Numbered from the stretch's first letter, positions 1-10,668 are shown. The stretch: 64,000 nucleotides of DNA from Candidatus Agathobaculum intestinipullorum (GCA_019117485.1 DWZQ01000021.1:23604-87603); one strand, 5' to 3'. Numbers and translations: made by a program. Notes: generated by a model from the sequence alone, not told the origin.

Positions 1-1
1 C

Positions 2-100
2 ATATCTTATATGCTCAGCGGGTATTACGGCCTATATAGCGAGCAGAAGATCCTGTATTCCAAACTGCGGCCGCAGTTTATCGACCGCAAGACCAAATGA
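2..100 (+). CDS. C-terminal fragment of a CDS truncated by the window edge (…ISYMLSGYYGLYSEQKILYSKLRPQFIDRKTK*)
   Basis: Open frame from position 2 to TGA at 98-100, followed by a new gene; product not recognisable. Confidence 0.45.
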   Translation: MSYMLSGYYGLYSEQKILYSKLRPQFIDRKTK

Positions 101-127
101 TATTGTTTGACGGGAGGATAGGCGGCC

Positions 128-784
128 ATGAACGGATTCAAGGGCGCGATTTTTGATATGGACGGTACGCTGCTCGATTCGATGCGCGTGTGGAAACGGC
201 TGACGCAGGGATACCTAACGCAATTCGGCCTACATGTCACCGATGAGGAATATGCCGCGTGCGAGGGCTTTTCCCAGCCGCAGGTTGCGCAGTACTTTGC
301 CGACCGATATCCGCAGCTGCCCGGGGGCGCGGCGGGATTGATGGAGGGTATGGACCAGCTGATCACCGCGCGGTATGAGACTGTGGCGAAACCTAGGGAC
401 GGCGTGCTGCCGTTTCTCGATGGGCTGCGCCGCCGTGGCGTGAAAATGGCGGTTGCAACCTTGACCGCGCGACGGCATGCGGAAAAGGCGTTGCGCGACC
501 GCGATATGCTGGACTATTTTGATTTCATGCTGACGATCGAGGATGTCGGCGTGTCCAAGTATCAGCCGGACATTTACCTGATGAGCGCCGAACGGCTGGG
601 ACTGACCCCGGCGGATTGCGTCGTGTTTGAGGACGCGCCCTATGCCTGTACTACGGCAAAAAAGGCAGGGTTCCGCGTGTGCGGTGTAGTCGAAGCGGCC
701 TACGCCGCGGGCGAACAAGAGCTGCGCGCATCGAGCGACCTGATTATTGAGCATTCTTTCGACGAATTGGCGGGAAAATTGTAA
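128..784 (+). CDS. HAD-superfamily phosphatase (beta-phosphoglucomutase-like)
   Basis: FDMDGTLLDSM motif, FEDAPYAC motif; 218 aa ORF. Confidence 0.9.
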   Translation: MNGFKGAIFDMDGTLLDSMRVWKRLTQGYLTQFGLHVTDEEYAACEGFSQPQVAQYFADRYPQLPGGAAGLMEGMDQLITARYETVAKPRDGVLPFLDGLRRRGVKMAVATLTARRHAEKALRDRDMLDYFDFMLTIEDVGVSKYQPDIYLMSAERLGLTPADCVVFEDAPYACTTAKKAGFRVCGVVEAAYAAGEQELRASSDLIIEHSFDELAGKL

Positions 785-841
785 GAAGGGCTTGCAATTT
801 GATTTATTATCCCGTACACTATATAGGAAGAAAAATTGATG

Positions 842-878
842 GCTGCGCCGGACAAGTTCCGGTGCGGCTTCGTTTTTG
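842..878 (+). terminator. Rho-independent terminator/attenuator hairpin between HAD and MATE genes
   Basis: GCTGCGCCGGA-caagt-TCCGGTGCGGC followed by ttcgttttt. Confidence 0.6.
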
Positions 879-895
879 GTGAGGGGGAATGAGTT

Positions 896-2284
896 TTGGA
901 AGAACAAAACAAAATGGGCACCGCGCGGATGGGTCCGCTGATCTTTTCGATGGCGTTGCCTGCGATGATCTCGATGATCATCAACGCACTGTACAACATC
1001 GTGGACAGTATTTTTGTGGCACAGTATTCGCAAAGCGCGTTGGCTGCTGTTTCGCTGGTGTTTCCGTTGCAGACGCTGGTCGTCGCCATCGGCGTAGGCA
1101 CCGGCGTGGGCGTCAATTCGCTGATTGCCCGTCGGTTGGGTGAAAAGCGGCGTTTGCACGCCAACTCGGCTGCTGAGCATGGCGTCGCGCTTGCAATCAT
1201 TGGTGGCATCGTGTTCCTTGTGCTGGGCTTCGGCTTGTCGGGCGTGTTTGTGCGTGCCTTTGGTGCAGCTGAGGATGTTACGGTGCAGGCTATCCAGTAT
1301 TCGCATATTGCAGTGGGTCTGAGCATTTTTGTTATGATTTCTATGATGTGCGAAAAGGTACAGCAATCAACAGGCAACATGATTATCCCCATGTGCCAAG
1401 GGTTAACCGGCGCAATTGTGAACATCATCCTCGACCCGTTGATGATCTTTGGCATCGGCCCGTTTCCCGAGATGGGTGTGCGCGGCGCGGCGCTGGCGAC
1501 CGTCATCGGCCAGATCTGCGGCATGCTGATCGGCCTGTGGGGTGTGTTTTTCCAGCAGAAGGTACTCAAGGTGAATATGCGCGAATTCAAGTGGCGCGCG
1601 CAGACGGTTAAGGATATTTACCGCGTCGGTTTGCCTGGTATCGTCATGCAGAGCGTCGTATCGGTGATGACGGCAGGATTGAACGCCATCCTGATCGGCT
1701 TTTCGCAAACTGCGGTTAACGTGTTGGCGGTGTACTTCAAATTGCAGACCTTTGTGTTCATGCCGGTGTTCGGCCTGAACCAAGGCGCGCTGCCCGTTAT
1801 GGGGTATAACTACGGCGCACGTAACAAACAGCGTCTGTTTGGCGCATACAAAATCGCGCTGATTTCTGCGGTCGTTATCATGCTAATCGGCCTTGTGCTG
1901 TTCCAGCTGTTCGCGGAGCAGATGCTGATGATGTTCGTCGACCGTACGGATGCGGCGGCGATCGAGGATATGATCACGGTCGGCGTGCCCGCGCTCAAGA
2001 TCATCAGCCTGTCGTTCCTCGGCGCAGCGTTTGGTATCATCAACTCGACGATGTTCCAAGCGACGGCCCGCGGCTTAAATAGCTTGATCGTGTCGGTTTG
2101 CCGCCAGTTGGTCATTATCTTACCGGCGGCGTGGCTGTTGGGTAAGTGGTTTGGATTGGATGCAATCTGGTATTCCTTCCCGATCGCAGAGATCGCGGCT
2201 TTCTTTATCTCTTATGTGCTGTTGTGGAGGGAATACCGCACAGAGTTGCGCTATCTCGGTATGGAAAGGGAGAAGAACACATGA
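896..2284 (+). CDS. MATE family efflux transporter
   Basis: 462 aa, about 12 TM segments, MATE features (GPLIFSMALPAMISMIINALYNIVDSIFV); TTG start after gagggggaat. Confidence 0.92.
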   Translation: MEEQNKMGTARMGPLIFSMALPAMISMIINALYNIVDSIFVAQYSQSALAAVSLVFPLQTLVVAIGVGTGVGVNSLIARRLGEKRRLHANSAAEHGVALAIIGGIVFLVLGFGLSGVFVRAFGAAEDVTVQAIQYSHIAVGLSIFVMISMMCEKVQQSTGNMIIPMCQGLTGAIVNIILDPLMIFGIGPFPEMGVRGAALATVIGQICGMLIGLWGVFFQQKVLKVNMREFKWRAQTVKDIYRVGLPGIVMQSVVSVMTAGLNAILIGFSQTAVNVLAVYFKLQTFVFMPVFGLNQGALPVMGYNYGARNKQRLFGAYKIALISAVVIMLIGLVLFQLFAEQMLMMFVDRTDAAAIEDMITVGVPALKIISLSFLGAAFGIINSTMFQATARGLNSLIVSVCRQLVIILPAAWLLGKWFGLDAIWYSFPIAEIAAFFISYVLLWREYRTELRYLGMEREKNT

Positions 2285-2739
2285 AACGTATTGCAAGCTT
2301 TGAAGTCAATCATGACAAACTGAAGCCCGGCATGTATACTTCGCGCATCGACGGCGATGTGACGACGTACGATATCCGTATGGTGTATCCCAACGCGGGC
2401 ACTTATATCCAGCCGGCGGCAGGGCATACGTTCGAGCACCTGTTTGCGACCTATGCACGCAATTCGCGCTTTGCCGACCATATCATCTACTGCGGTCCCA
2501 TGGGCTGCCAGACCGGATTTTATTTCCTCGTGCGCGATCTTGCGCCATCGGACGCAATCGACCTGATGCGCGAGACAATGGACTTCGTCGCGGCGTATGA
2601 AGGGGAAATCCCGGGTGCGAGCCGCATTGAGTGTGGCAATTACCTACTGCACGATCTGGCGGGCGCCAAAGCGCTTGCTGCGTCCATGATCCCGGTGCTC
2701 GCGGATTGGACGGAAGAAAAATTGGTTTATGAAAAATAA
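2281..2739 (+). CDS. luxS: S-ribosylhomocysteine lyase LuxS
   Basis: ATG at 2281 overlaps the MATE stop (ATGA); HTFEHLFATYARN and CGPMGCQTGFY LuxS motifs. Confidence 0.93.
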   Translation: MKRIASFEVNHDKLKPGMYTSRIDGDVTTYDIRMVYPNAGTYIQPAAGHTFEHLFATYARNSRFADHIIYCGPMGCQTGFYFLVRDLAPSDAIDLMRETMDFVAAYEGEIPGASRIECGNYLLHDLAGAKALAASMIPVLADWTEEKLVYEK

Positions 2740-2742
2740 TAC

Positions 2743-2771
2743 TTGCATTTTGTCGTTCGGTATGGTATCAT
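2743..2771 (+). promoter_or_regulatory. Sigma-A-type promoter for rpmE
   Basis: TTGCAT-N17-TATCAT. Confidence 0.6.
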
Positions 2772-2827
2772 ATCCTTACGACTGCAAGAAGTATTTTGTG
2801 ATTTTCCGTGGAAAGAGGTGAAACAAC

Positions 2828-3031
2828 ATGAAACAGGGCATCCATCCCGAGTACAAGCAGACCACGATCCGCTGTGCCTGCGGCAATGTCATTGAGACCG
2901 GCTCCACCAAGGAGAATATCGTCGTTGACGTTTGCTCCAAGTGCCATCCCTTCTTCACGGGCAAGCAGAAGCTGGTAGACACCGGCGGACGTGTTGATCG
3001 CTTCAAGAAGCGTTTCAATCTGGACAAGTAA
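2828..3031 (+). CDS. rpmE: 50S ribosomal protein L31 (zinc-binding C+ type)
   Basis: [20 protein letters not shown]…[28 protein letters not shown]. Confidence 0.97.
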   Translation: MKQGIHPEYKQTTIRCACGNVIETGSTKENIVVDVCSKCHPFFTGKQKLVDTGGRVDRFKKRFNLDK

Positions 3032-3037
3032 GAAAAA

Positions 3038-3083
3038 GCCATCGAAACGGTTGCTGATGAAGTGCGTTTCGATGGTTTTTTTT
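3038..3083 (+). terminator. Rho-independent terminator after rpmE
   Basis: CCATCGAAAC…GTTTCGATGG followed by T8. Confidence 0.85.
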
Positions 3084-3136
3084 ATTCGCAAAACCGTCTT
3101 TGGGCGGTTGACCCCACAGAGGGGAGGAATTTTAAT

Positions 3137-4423
3137 ATGACCGAACTGGAACAGAACACAAAAGCCGAGCGCGCGGTGCTCGTTGGGCTTTCCTGTCCGT
3201 CGTTTACCGCACAGCAGGATGCAGATGAGCGGACGATGGATGAGCTGCGTGCGTTGGCTGAAACTGCGGGCGCCGAAGCGGTAGCGATGACATTGCAGCG
3301 CCGCCCGTCACCCGACCCGCGCACCTTTATCGGCGAAGGTAAGGCCGAGGAAGTGCGGCAACTGGCTGAGGTCAATGAGGCCACGCTGGTGCTGTTTGAC
3401 AATGAGCTGTCGCCCTCACAGACGCGCAACCTCGAGGAGTTGACCAAATGCACCGTGCTCGACCGCTCGGCGCTCATTCTGGATATTTTCGCCCAGCGCG
3501 CCCGTACGGGAGAGGGTAAATTGCAGGTTGAACTGGCACAGTACCAGTATATCCTGCCGCGCCTTGCCGGCATGTGGACGCATCTGGTGCGTCAGACCGC
3601 GGGCGGCGGTAAAAGTCCGATCGGTACGCGTGGCCCGGGCGAAACCCAGCTGGAAACCGACCGGCGGCATATTCGCAAGCGCATTGATAAGCTCAAGCAT
3701 GAGCTGGAGCAGGTGCGGCAGGTGCGTGCGGTGCAGCGCCGCCAGCGCAAAAAGACCGAACTGCCGTTGGTCGCGATTGTGGGCTACACCAATGCGGGCA
3801 AGTCGACGTTGCTCAATACGCTGACCGGTGCGGGCATCGAGGCCAACGACCGTCTGTTTGATACGCTCGACCCAACGACCCGGAAAAAACGCATTTCGGA
3901 TACGCAGGAGATCCTGCTGTCCGATACCGTTGGTTTTATCCGTAAGCTGCCGCACCATTTGGTGAGCGCGTTCAAGGCAACGCTGGAGGAATTGGCTTAC
4001 GCCGACCTGCTGCTGCATGTTGTCGACGTGTCGGACGAGGATTGGCGCATACAGGCTGAGACGGTCGAGGGCGTCATTACGCAGATGGGCGCGCAGGACA
4101 TCCCGCGCCTGATGGTATACAACAAGGCGGACAAGTGCACGCCCGACGCGTTGCCATACTTCCGGGCGGATGAGGGCGTTGCCATCTCGGCCAAGACGGG
4201 TGAGGGCGTGGAGACGTTGCTTTCCGCTATCGAGCACGCGCTTGGACGCGGTAAGCACCGTGTCAAGCTGCTGATTCCCTATGCGGATGGCGCAGTGCTT
4301 GACATGCTCCACCGCGAGGCGCAGATCGAGTCGACTGATTACGCCGCCGAGGGTACGGTGGTCGAAGCGATCGTCGACGACAAGACCTATGGCCGCGTGA
4401 TGCAATACCAGACGGAGGAGTAA
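3137..4423 (+). CDS. hflX: GTPase HflX
   Basis: GYTNAGKSTLLNTLTG P-loop, ERRHIRKRI-like HflX N domain; ATG 3137 after ggggaggaat. Confidence 0.93.
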   Translation: MTELEQNTKAERAVLVGLSCPSFTAQQDADERTMDELRALAETAGAEAVAMTLQRRPSPDPRTFIGEGKAEEVRQLAEVNEATLVLFDNELSPSQTRNLEELTKCTVLDRSALILDIFAQRARTGEGKLQVELAQYQYILPRLAGMWTHLVRQTAGGGKSPIGTRGPGETQLETDRRHIRKRIDKLKHELEQVRQVRAVQRRQRKKTELPLVAIVGYTNAGKSTLLNTLTGAGIEANDRLFDTLDPTTRKKRISDTQEILLSDTVGFIRKLPHHLVSAFKATLEELAYADLLLHVVDVSDEDWRIQAETVEGVITQMGAQDIPRLMVYNKADKCTPDALPYFRADEGVAISAKTGEGVETLLSAIEHALGRGKHRVKLLIPYADGAVLDMLHREAQIESTDYAAEGTVVEAIVDDKTYGRVMQYQTEE

Positions 4424-4442
4424 CCGCAAGCGGGGAGTCACG

Positions 4443-5078
4443 ATGGAAAAGGATTATTTTGTGCCGTTCGCCGATTATGGCGAGGATAAATTTGAAGAGA
4501 AGCGCTCCAAGTTCACCGGGCGGCTGTGGCGTGTGGAAACTGCGGAGGAGGCGGTTTCCCGCATCAAGGAGATGCGCGAGACCTACTGGGACGCGACGCA
4601 CAATTGCTACGCCTATATCCTGCGCGAGGGCAATGTTATACGTTATTCGGATGACGGGGAGCCGCAGGGCACGGCGGGCATGCCTATGCTGGATGTGCTG
4701 CGGCACGAGCAGTTGGAAGACTGCCTGTGCGTGGTGACGCGCTATTTCGGTGGCATCCTGCTCGGTACGGGCGGTCTGGTGCGCGCCTATACCAAGGGTG
4801 CGCAGATCGCGGTTGCGGCGGCGGGTGTGCAGCGTATGAGCCTGTTTTCGGTTGCGCTGATCGCATGCCCGTACAACCTGTACGAGTTGGTGCAGCGTCT
4901 GTTACCCGACCATGACTGTACGGCCGAACAGACGGATTTCGGCGCGGATGTGACGTTAACGGTCACGCTGCCCGCAGGCGGGGAAGAGAAGCTCAACGCT
5001 GCATTGGCCGAGGCTACTGCCGGTCAGGTATACGCCGAGGTGATGGAGACCCGGTTCATGGGTCGACGTGTCAAATAA
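4443..5078 (+). CDS. YigZ/IMPACT family protein
   Basis: KRSKFTGRLWRV…DATHNCYAYI…DDGEPQGTAGMPML…VTRYFGGILLGTGGLVRAY. Confidence 0.9.
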   Translation: MEKDYFVPFADYGEDKFEEKRSKFTGRLWRVETAEEAVSRIKEMRETYWDATHNCYAYILREGNVIRYSDDGEPQGTAGMPMLDVLRHEQLEDCLCVVTRYFGGILLGTGGLVRAYTKGAQIAVAAAGVQRMSLFSVALIACPYNLYELVQRLLPDHDCTAEQTDFGADVTLTVTLPAGGEEKLNAALAEATAGQVYAEVMETRFMGRRVK

Positions 5079-5175
5079 AAATCCGAAATACTTTGCGCGA
5101 AAAAAAGGGTTTTGCCGTTTGACATCGTATAAATCAATATAGACGGCTTTATGAAACAACGGAAGGGGGAGCGGT

Positions 5176-6177
5176 ATGACGATCCGGGAGCACCAGGAAC
5201 AGCGCGAGCGGCGCACGCTTGCCGCGTGGGCGACTTTTGCCGACGCTTCGCGCGGTCGGCAGCGCGATATGACGCCATGCCCTTATCGCACCTGTTTTCA
5301 GCGTGACCGCGACCGTATCATTCATTCCAAAGCGTTTCGGCGGCTATCCAACAAGACACAGGTGTTTATTTCGCCAGAGGGCGATCATTATCGTGCCCGT
5401 CTGACGCATACGCTCGAGGTTTCACAGATCGCGCGCACGGTTGCACGTGCCCTGTGCCTCAATGAGGACTTGACCGAGGCGATTGCCCTTGGTCACGATC
5501 TGGGGCACACGCCGTTTGGCCATGCGGGCGAGCGTGCGCTGGCTGAGGTCTGTCCGTTCGGCTTCCGTCACAACGAGCAGAGCCTGCGTATGGTGGATAT
5601 ACTTGAGGAACTGAATCTGACGGATGAGGTGCGCGATGGTATCGTGTGCCATACGGGGGCCAAAAAGGCGGACACGCCAGAAGGGCGCATTATTCACTAT
5701 GCCGACCGCATTGCTTATATCAACCATGATATTGATGATGCTGTGCGCGGCGGGCTGATTAAGGGTACCGACATCCCGAAATATTTGCGCCGTCGGCTGG
5801 GCGATAGCCACGGTAAGCGTATTGACACGATGGTAACGGCGATGATTGAATACGGTATGGCGCATCAGGAGATCGGCATGGATGGGCAAGTGCATGACGA
5901 TATGATGGAACTGCGTCAGTTTATGTTCGATCATGTGTATCACGGTACGGAGGCGCAACGCGAAGAAGCACGCGCCAAAACCATGCTGCGCAGCCTATAC
6001 CAGTATTTTGTCGATCACCCAGATGAACTACCGGGCGACTATTTTGTGCTGATGACGCGGGGAGAACCGCTTGAACGTGTTGTTTGCGATTATATTGCCT
6101 GCATGACCGACCGGTATTCCATCGCGGTTTATAAAAAAATATTCATTCCAAGAAGCTGGAATAAGATTGACGGATAA
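5176..6177 (+). CDS. Deoxyguanosinetriphosphate triphosphohydrolase-like HD-domain protein
   Basis: RDRIIHSKAFRRLSNKTQVF…RARLTHTLEVSQIAR…GHDLGHTPFGHAGE. Confidence 0.93.
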   Translation: MTIREHQEQRERRTLAAWATFADASRGRQRDMTPCPYRTCFQRDRDRIIHSKAFRRLSNKTQVFISPEGDHYRARLTHTLEVSQIARTVARALCLNEDLTEAIALGHDLGHTPFGHAGERALAEVCPFGFRHNEQSLRMVDILEELNLTDEVRDGIVCHTGAKKADTPEGRIIHYADRIAYINHDIDDAVRGGLIKGTDIPKYLRRRLGDSHGKRIDTMVTAMIEYGMAHQEIGMDGQVHDDMMELRQFMFDHVYHGTEAQREEARAKTMLRSLYQYFVDHPDELPGDYFVLMTRGEPLERVVCDYIACMTDRYSIAVYKKIFIPRSWNKIDG

Positions 6178-6210
6178 AAAATCCGGCTATCCTACAAAGG
6201 AGGTGGGCAA

Positions 6211-7977
6211 ATGGCGTTTGACCGTGGATTTCTGGACGAGTTATCCGCGCGCAGCGATATTGTGGATATCGTATCCCAATACGTGCAGCTGAAAAAAAGC
6301 GGCGCAAACTACTTTGCCCTTTGCCCATTCCACAACGAGAAAACGCCGTCCTTTTCGGTTGCACCGGACAAGCAGATTTTTCACTGCTTTGGCTGCGGTG
6401 CAGGCGGCGGTGTCATCACCTTCGTGATGAAGGCCGAAGGACTGGAATTTCCAGATGCGGTGCGCTATCTGGCGGCGCGCGCAGGCATGGAGGTACCCGA
6501 GCAGGGGGAGGCTGATCGTAAGGCCGCACGCCATCGTGACCGGTTGTATGCTCTGTGCAAAGATGCGGCGCGGTTCTATTATGATACGTTATGGCTGCCG
6601 GAAAACCGCGCGGCACAGCAGTATTTCCTCCGGCGTGGATTGCACCGGCGCACGATGAACCGCTTCGGGTTGGGCTATGCGCCTGATTCCTTTCATGCAT
6701 TGCTCGACGCGATGACCGCCAAAGGCTATACACGCGACGAGATGATGGACGCAGGTTTGCTCAGCCGCAGTGAAAAGGGGCATGTGTACGACCGTTTTCG
6801 CGGGCGCGTCATGTTCCCAATCATTGACGTGCGTGGCAATGTGATCGCCTTCGGTGGGCGCGTGCTGGACGATTCCAAGCCTAAGTACCTCAACTCGCCC
6901 GAAACACCGATATTCCATAAGAGCCGCAACCTGTTTGCGCTCAACCTGTCCAAGACGACCAAAAGCGGATATTTTATCTTAGCTGAGGGCTATATGGACG
7001 TGATTGCACTGCACCAGGCTGGGTTTGATTGTGCGGTGGCTTCGCTCGGTACTTCGCTGACGGAAGAGCAGGCGCGTATCATCGCACGCCATGTCGACCG
7101 TATCGTTATTTCCTACGATGCGGATGGGGCAGGGCAGGCGGCCGCGCAACGCGCAATCGACATTTTGAAAAAATGCGATTTACAGGTCAAGGTGCTTAAG
7201 ATCCCCGGGGCGAAAGATCCGGATGAGTTTATCAAGGCCAAGGGGTCGGACGCGTTCCGCGCGCTCATTGAGCATAGCGAGGATCACAATGCGTTCCGAC
7301 TGGAACAGATTGCGGGCAAGTATGACCTTGAAGATGACGAAGCGCGCGTGCTGTTCTTACGGGACGCAGCACGCATGCTTGCGGGCATTGAGAGCAGCAT
7401 CGAGCGCGAGGTATATGCCGGACGCGCGGCCAAAATGGCGGGCGTGACCGCAGAGGCAATGAATGTCGAGGTGCGGCGCGAGCTGGGCGTGCGCCGCAAG
7501 CGGCAGAAAACCGCCGAGCGACGCGAGATCCGTTCGCCGGTCGGCATGGCGCAGCCTAAGGACAGAACGCTTGCCTATGCGGATGTCAAGTCTGCAAAGG
7601 CGGAGGAAAACGTGCTGCGGCTATTGTTTTTCGATCAGAAGCTGATGGCGGGCATGGAAAAAAAACTGCCGCCGTCGTGGTTTTCTGCGCCGGTGCTGCG
7701 TAAGATATATGAGCGCGCGCTTGCGCTCGACCAGAATGGCCAGATGGTGGATATCCTGTCCTTCGAGGGGTGGCTGGAAGAAAACGAGATGAGCTTGCTT
7801 TCCGGCATCCTCGGGCAGGGCATCCCGCCGGGTGACCACCGGCAGGAATTGCAGGAATACATAGGTACGATACGCATGCAGCGTGTCAAGGACGGTACGA
7901 TTACCGAGGCGGGTGAGGATCCGCTGCTGACTTTTGGACGCATAAAAAAACAAAACGCGGGAGGACAAACGATATGA
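6211..7977 (+). CDS. dnaG: DNA primase DnaG
   Basis: [13 protein letters not shown] and [15 protein letters not shown] zinc-finger, [19 protein letters not shown], 588 aa. Confidence 0.97.
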   Translation: MAFDRGFLDELSARSDIVDIVSQYVQLKKSGANYFALCPFHNEKTPSFSVAPDKQIFHCFGCGAGGGVITFVMKAEGLEFPDAVRYLAARAGMEVPEQGEADRKAARHRDRLYALCKDAARFYYDTLWLPENRAAQQYFLRRGLHRRTMNRFGLGYAPDSFHALLDAMTAKGYTRDEMMDAGLLSRSEKGHVYDRFRGRVMFPIIDVRGNVIAFGGRVLDDSKPKYLNSPETPIFHKSRNLFALNLSKTTKSGYFILAEGYMDVIALHQAGFDCAVASLGTSLTEEQARIIARHVDRIVISYDADGAGQAAAQRAIDILKKCDLQVKVLKIPGAKDPDEFIKAKGSDAFRALIEHSEDHNAFRLEQIAGKYDLEDDEARVLFLRDAARMLAGIESSIEREVYAGRAAKMAGVTAEAMNVEVRRELGVRRKRQKTAERREIRSPVGMAQPKDRTLAYADVKSAKAEENVLRLLFFDQKLMAGMEKKLPPSWFSAPVLRKIYERALALDQNGQMVDILSFEGWLEENEMSLLSGILGQGIPPGDHRQELQEYIGTIRMQRVKDGTITEAGEDPLLTFGRIKKQNAGGQTI

Positions 7978-9206
7978 CGACGACGGGCAACGCAAACACA
8001 CCGGAGCAGGCAGTGGATCCGCAGCAGGTAGTAAGAGACCTGTTGGCCCTTGGCAAGAAAAACGGCAGGCTGACTCTTAAGGAGATCGCGGATGCACTCA
8101 GCCAGTTGGATATGGAGAGCGAAGACATCGACAAGCTGTACGAAACGCTCGAATCCATGGGCATCGAGATCGAAACCGAGGGTGTGTTGGAAAAGGCGCT
8201 GGGTGACGATGACGACGAAGTGTTCGAGCCGGAGGATGTCGAGGAGGTTCCCGAGGAGGAGCTGATCGATACCTCAGCGATGGCTGAAACCTTTGCGATT
8301 GACGATCCGGTGCGCATGTACCTCAAGGAGATCGGCAAGGTTGACCTGCTTTCACCCGAGGAGGAGGTCACGCTGGCCGAACAGATGCAGAAGGGCAATG
8401 AGGCGGTTGCGCGCATTGCAGCCGAGGGCGACAACATCCCGGCTGATGAACGTGTCGTTCTCGATCGTGATGTGAAAATCGGCGAAAAAGCGAAAAAACG
8501 TCTGGCCGAGGCGAACCTTCGTCTGGTCGTGTCGATTGCCAAGCGTTATGTCGGCCGTGGCATGCTCTTCCTTGACCTGATTCAAGAAGGTAATCTCGGC
8601 CTGATTAAGGCGGTTGAGAAGTTCGATTCGACCAAAGGCTTTAAATTCTCGACCTATGCAACATGGTGGATCCGGCAGGCAATCACGCGCGCGATTGCCG
8701 ATCAGGCGCGCACAATCCGCATCCCGGTACACATGGTCGAGACGATCAACAAGGTCATCCGTGTTTCGCGCCAGCTGTTGCAGGAACTCGGTCACGACCC
8801 CAGCCCGGAGGAAATTGCTAAGGAGATGAATATGCCGGTTGACCGCGTGCGCGATATCCTTAAGATCGCGCAGGAGCCGGTATCGCTCGAAACTCCGATT
8901 GGCGAGGAGGAGGACTCCCACCTTGGCGACTTTATCCCGGACGACGATGCGCCCGAACCGGCCGAAGCGGCTTCGTTCATGCTGCTCAAGGAGCAGCTGG
9001 TTGAGGTACTCAAGACACTGACCCCGCGTGAGGAAAAAGTGCTGCGTCTGCGCTTCGGTATCGAGGACGGACACACCCGTACGCTCGAAGAGGTTGGCAA
9101 GGAGTTCAATGTGACGCGCGAACGTATCCGCCAGATTGAGGCTAAGGCGTTGCGTAAGCTGCGCCACCCCTCGCGCTCGAAGAAGTTGAAAGATTTCTTG
9201 AACTGA
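7974..9206 (+). CDS. rpoD: RNA polymerase primary sigma factor RpoD/SigA
   Basis: Overlaps dnaG by [50 protein letters not shown]; region 4.2 [23 protein letters not shown]. Confidence 0.98.
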   Translation: MTTTGNANTPEQAVDPQQVVRDLLALGKKNGRLTLKEIADALSQLDMESEDIDKLYETLESMGIEIETEGVLEKALGDDDDEVFEPEDVEEVPEEELIDTSAMAETFAIDDPVRMYLKEIGKVDLLSPEEEVTLAEQMQKGNEAVARIAAEGDNIPADERVVLDRDVKIGEKAKKRLAEANLRLVVSIAKRYVGRGMLFLDLIQEGNLGLIKAVEKFDSTKGFKFSTYATWWIRQAITRAIADQARTIRIPVHMVETINKVIRVSRQLLQELGHDPSPEEIAKEMNMPVDRVRDILKIAQEPVSLETPIGEEEDSHLGDFIPDDDAPEPAEAASFMLLKEQLVEVLKTLTPREEKVLRLRFGIEDGHTRTLEEVGKEFNVTRERIRQIEAKALRKLRHPSRSKKLKDFLN

Positions 9207-9213
9207 AAAAAGG

Positions 9214-9246
9214 AAGCCCCGGCCGATTGTTCGGCCGGGGCTTTGT
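9214..9246 (+). terminator. Rho-independent terminator of dnaG-rpoD
   Basis: AAGCCCCGGCCGA-ttgt-TCGGCCGGGGCTTT. Confidence 0.85.
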
Positions 9247-9314
9247 TGTCAAACTGGCAGGGCTGTTCTGAAGAGAGGGCTGCCGGATGGCAGCAGATGG
9301 TGGTATTGGAGAAG

Positions 9315-9356
9315 CAAAAAGCAGGCCGGCATGGCTTTCCGCCATGCCGGCCTGCA
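9315..9356 (-). terminator. Rho-independent terminator for the - strand lipoprotein gene
   Basis: GCAGGCCGGCATGG-ctttccg-CCATGCCGGCCTGC; preceded on + by AAAAA, i.e. a U-tract on the - strand. Confidence 0.8.
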
Positions 9357-9384
9357 ACAATTCAGCGACTGCGCATAGGTTCCG

Positions 9385-10497
9385 TTATTCTTCTGTTTCC
9401 TGCTCGGTGGAGTCAGGTGAGGTGGTGGAATCTGTGCCGGTCTTGATAGCCGTATCACCTTCGGTTGGCAAGTCGGTCGGTATGTCGCTCAGTTTAACTT
9501 CTTCAACCTGATCAGAGCCTTCGCCGACCTGATGATATAGTGTGGAGGTGTCCGATGAAATGAAGTAGGTACCCATCAGCGAATTGGTGCCGACATCGTT
9601 TTTGCCATAGACATAGACGGTCAGGCATGCTTTTCCGTCCACCATGACAAAGCCAGGGCCGGGTTTCAGGCTGTACTCGGTCATGGATTCGCCCGGAAGT
9701 CCGATCTCTTCCGGTGTGACTGAATACATCAGAACCTTGGCACCCGAGAAAGACAGGAAAGAACCGGCTTCCTGAAGCGAAGTAGTAAAGTCCTGCCCGT
9801 CAATTTGATCCAGTGTGATCAGGCAGCTGGTCGGCGTCCAGTCGATTCGGACACGGAATCGCCTTTGAGTGTTGTGCTCATATTCCGCATAGGTAAGGGA
9901 GGCTGCATCCTCTGCATTTTCCTCGTCCCCATCGCTCTGTTCTTTGCTTTCTTCACCTTCGCTCTCTGCGCTGGTTTCGCTGGTAGTTCCGGCGGTAGAG
10001 GACTGTATCGGCGCGCCGCTTTCATCTGTGGCAACTGCCTGACGGTACATCGTAACCGAACCTACGCGGGTATCATAGGATACAGGCTCGTCCTCACTGC
10101 CTTCGAGTTGCAGCGCGTATTCCTCGCCTTCCAGCAGGCTCACATAAGATTGCACGACCGCAGCCGATTGCCCTTCAAGGAATTGCTGGTAGTCGTAGGC
10201 AATATAGTTTTCTACTTCTGTTTCAGTGGCTGCGGCAGCATCTTGTTCGCCGTCCTGTTCGGCGGTATCCTGCTCTTCATCAGCGCCGCTGTCTCCCTCG
10301 CCTTCTTCTTCAGAGACCGGAGAAAGCGTTGCAACAAGTTGTCCGCCGGTTTCCGCGGTGAGAAATTGCTCAATAGAGGGGATAGTATCCCCTTCAAAGG
10401 TGTAAGAAGAGAGCGTATTATCCTCCGCCTTATCCTTGCCGCAGGCCGAAAGCAAGATACATATCATCAGAGGAAGCAATAGCCGATATCGTTTCAT
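9385..10497 (-). CDS. Putative lipoprotein with acidic low-complexity linkers
   Basis: ATG at 10497: MKRYRLLLPLMICILLSACGKD, lipobox LSAC; E/D/S-rich segments; no recognised domain. Confidence 0.8.
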   Translation of the reverse strand: MKRYRLLLPLMICILLSACGKDKAEDNTLSSYTFEGDTIPSIEQFLTAETGGQLVATLSPVSEEEGEGDSGADEEQDTAEQDGEQDAAAATETEVENYIAYDYQQFLEGQSAAVVQSYVSLLEGEEYALQLEGSEDEPVSYDTRVGSVTMYRQAVATDESGAPIQSSTAGTTSETSAESEGEESKEQSDGDEENAEDAASLTYAEYEHNTQRRFRVRIDWTPTSCLITLDQIDGQDFTTSLQEAGSFLSFSGAKVLMYSVTPEEIGLPGESMTEYSLKPGPGFVMVDGKACLTVYVYGKNDVGTNSLMGTYFISSDTSTLYHQVGEGSDQVEEVKLSDIPTDLPTEGDTAIKTGTDSTTSPDSTEQETEE

Positions 10498-10641
10498 CTG
10501 TTGAAAATTGATGCTCCTTTCGAGAATTATGCTATACATTAAATATAGTACATGCTTTGCACGATAAACGCAAGGGTTATCTAAAAAAAAGCCTGTGATT
10601 TCCACAAAGAAGAGAGATGATAAAAAAATCACAAAAGATCG

Positions 10642-10668
10642 TTATCTTCGGAAAAGAATGGACGATAT
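10642..10668 (+). promoter_or_regulatory. Candidate sigma-28 (FliA/SigD)-type promoter upstream of the MCP gene
   Basis: TTAT-N15-GACGATAT versus consensus TAAA-N15-GCCGATAT. Confidence 0.4.

Noticed and set aside
230-1590. Long - strand ORFs (230-1366, 700-1590)
   Set aside because: Antisense to HAD and MATE genes; no RBS, low-likelihood composition.
2740-2827. Riboswitch or L31-type autoregulatory leader upstream of rpmE
   Set aside because: Leader is short and I could not identify a convincing conserved structure by eye.
9805-10482. 225-aa + strand ORF with hydrophobic Phe-rich sequence
   Set aside because: Antisense to the lipoprotein gene; hydrophobicity is the mirror of acidic GAA/GAG codons.
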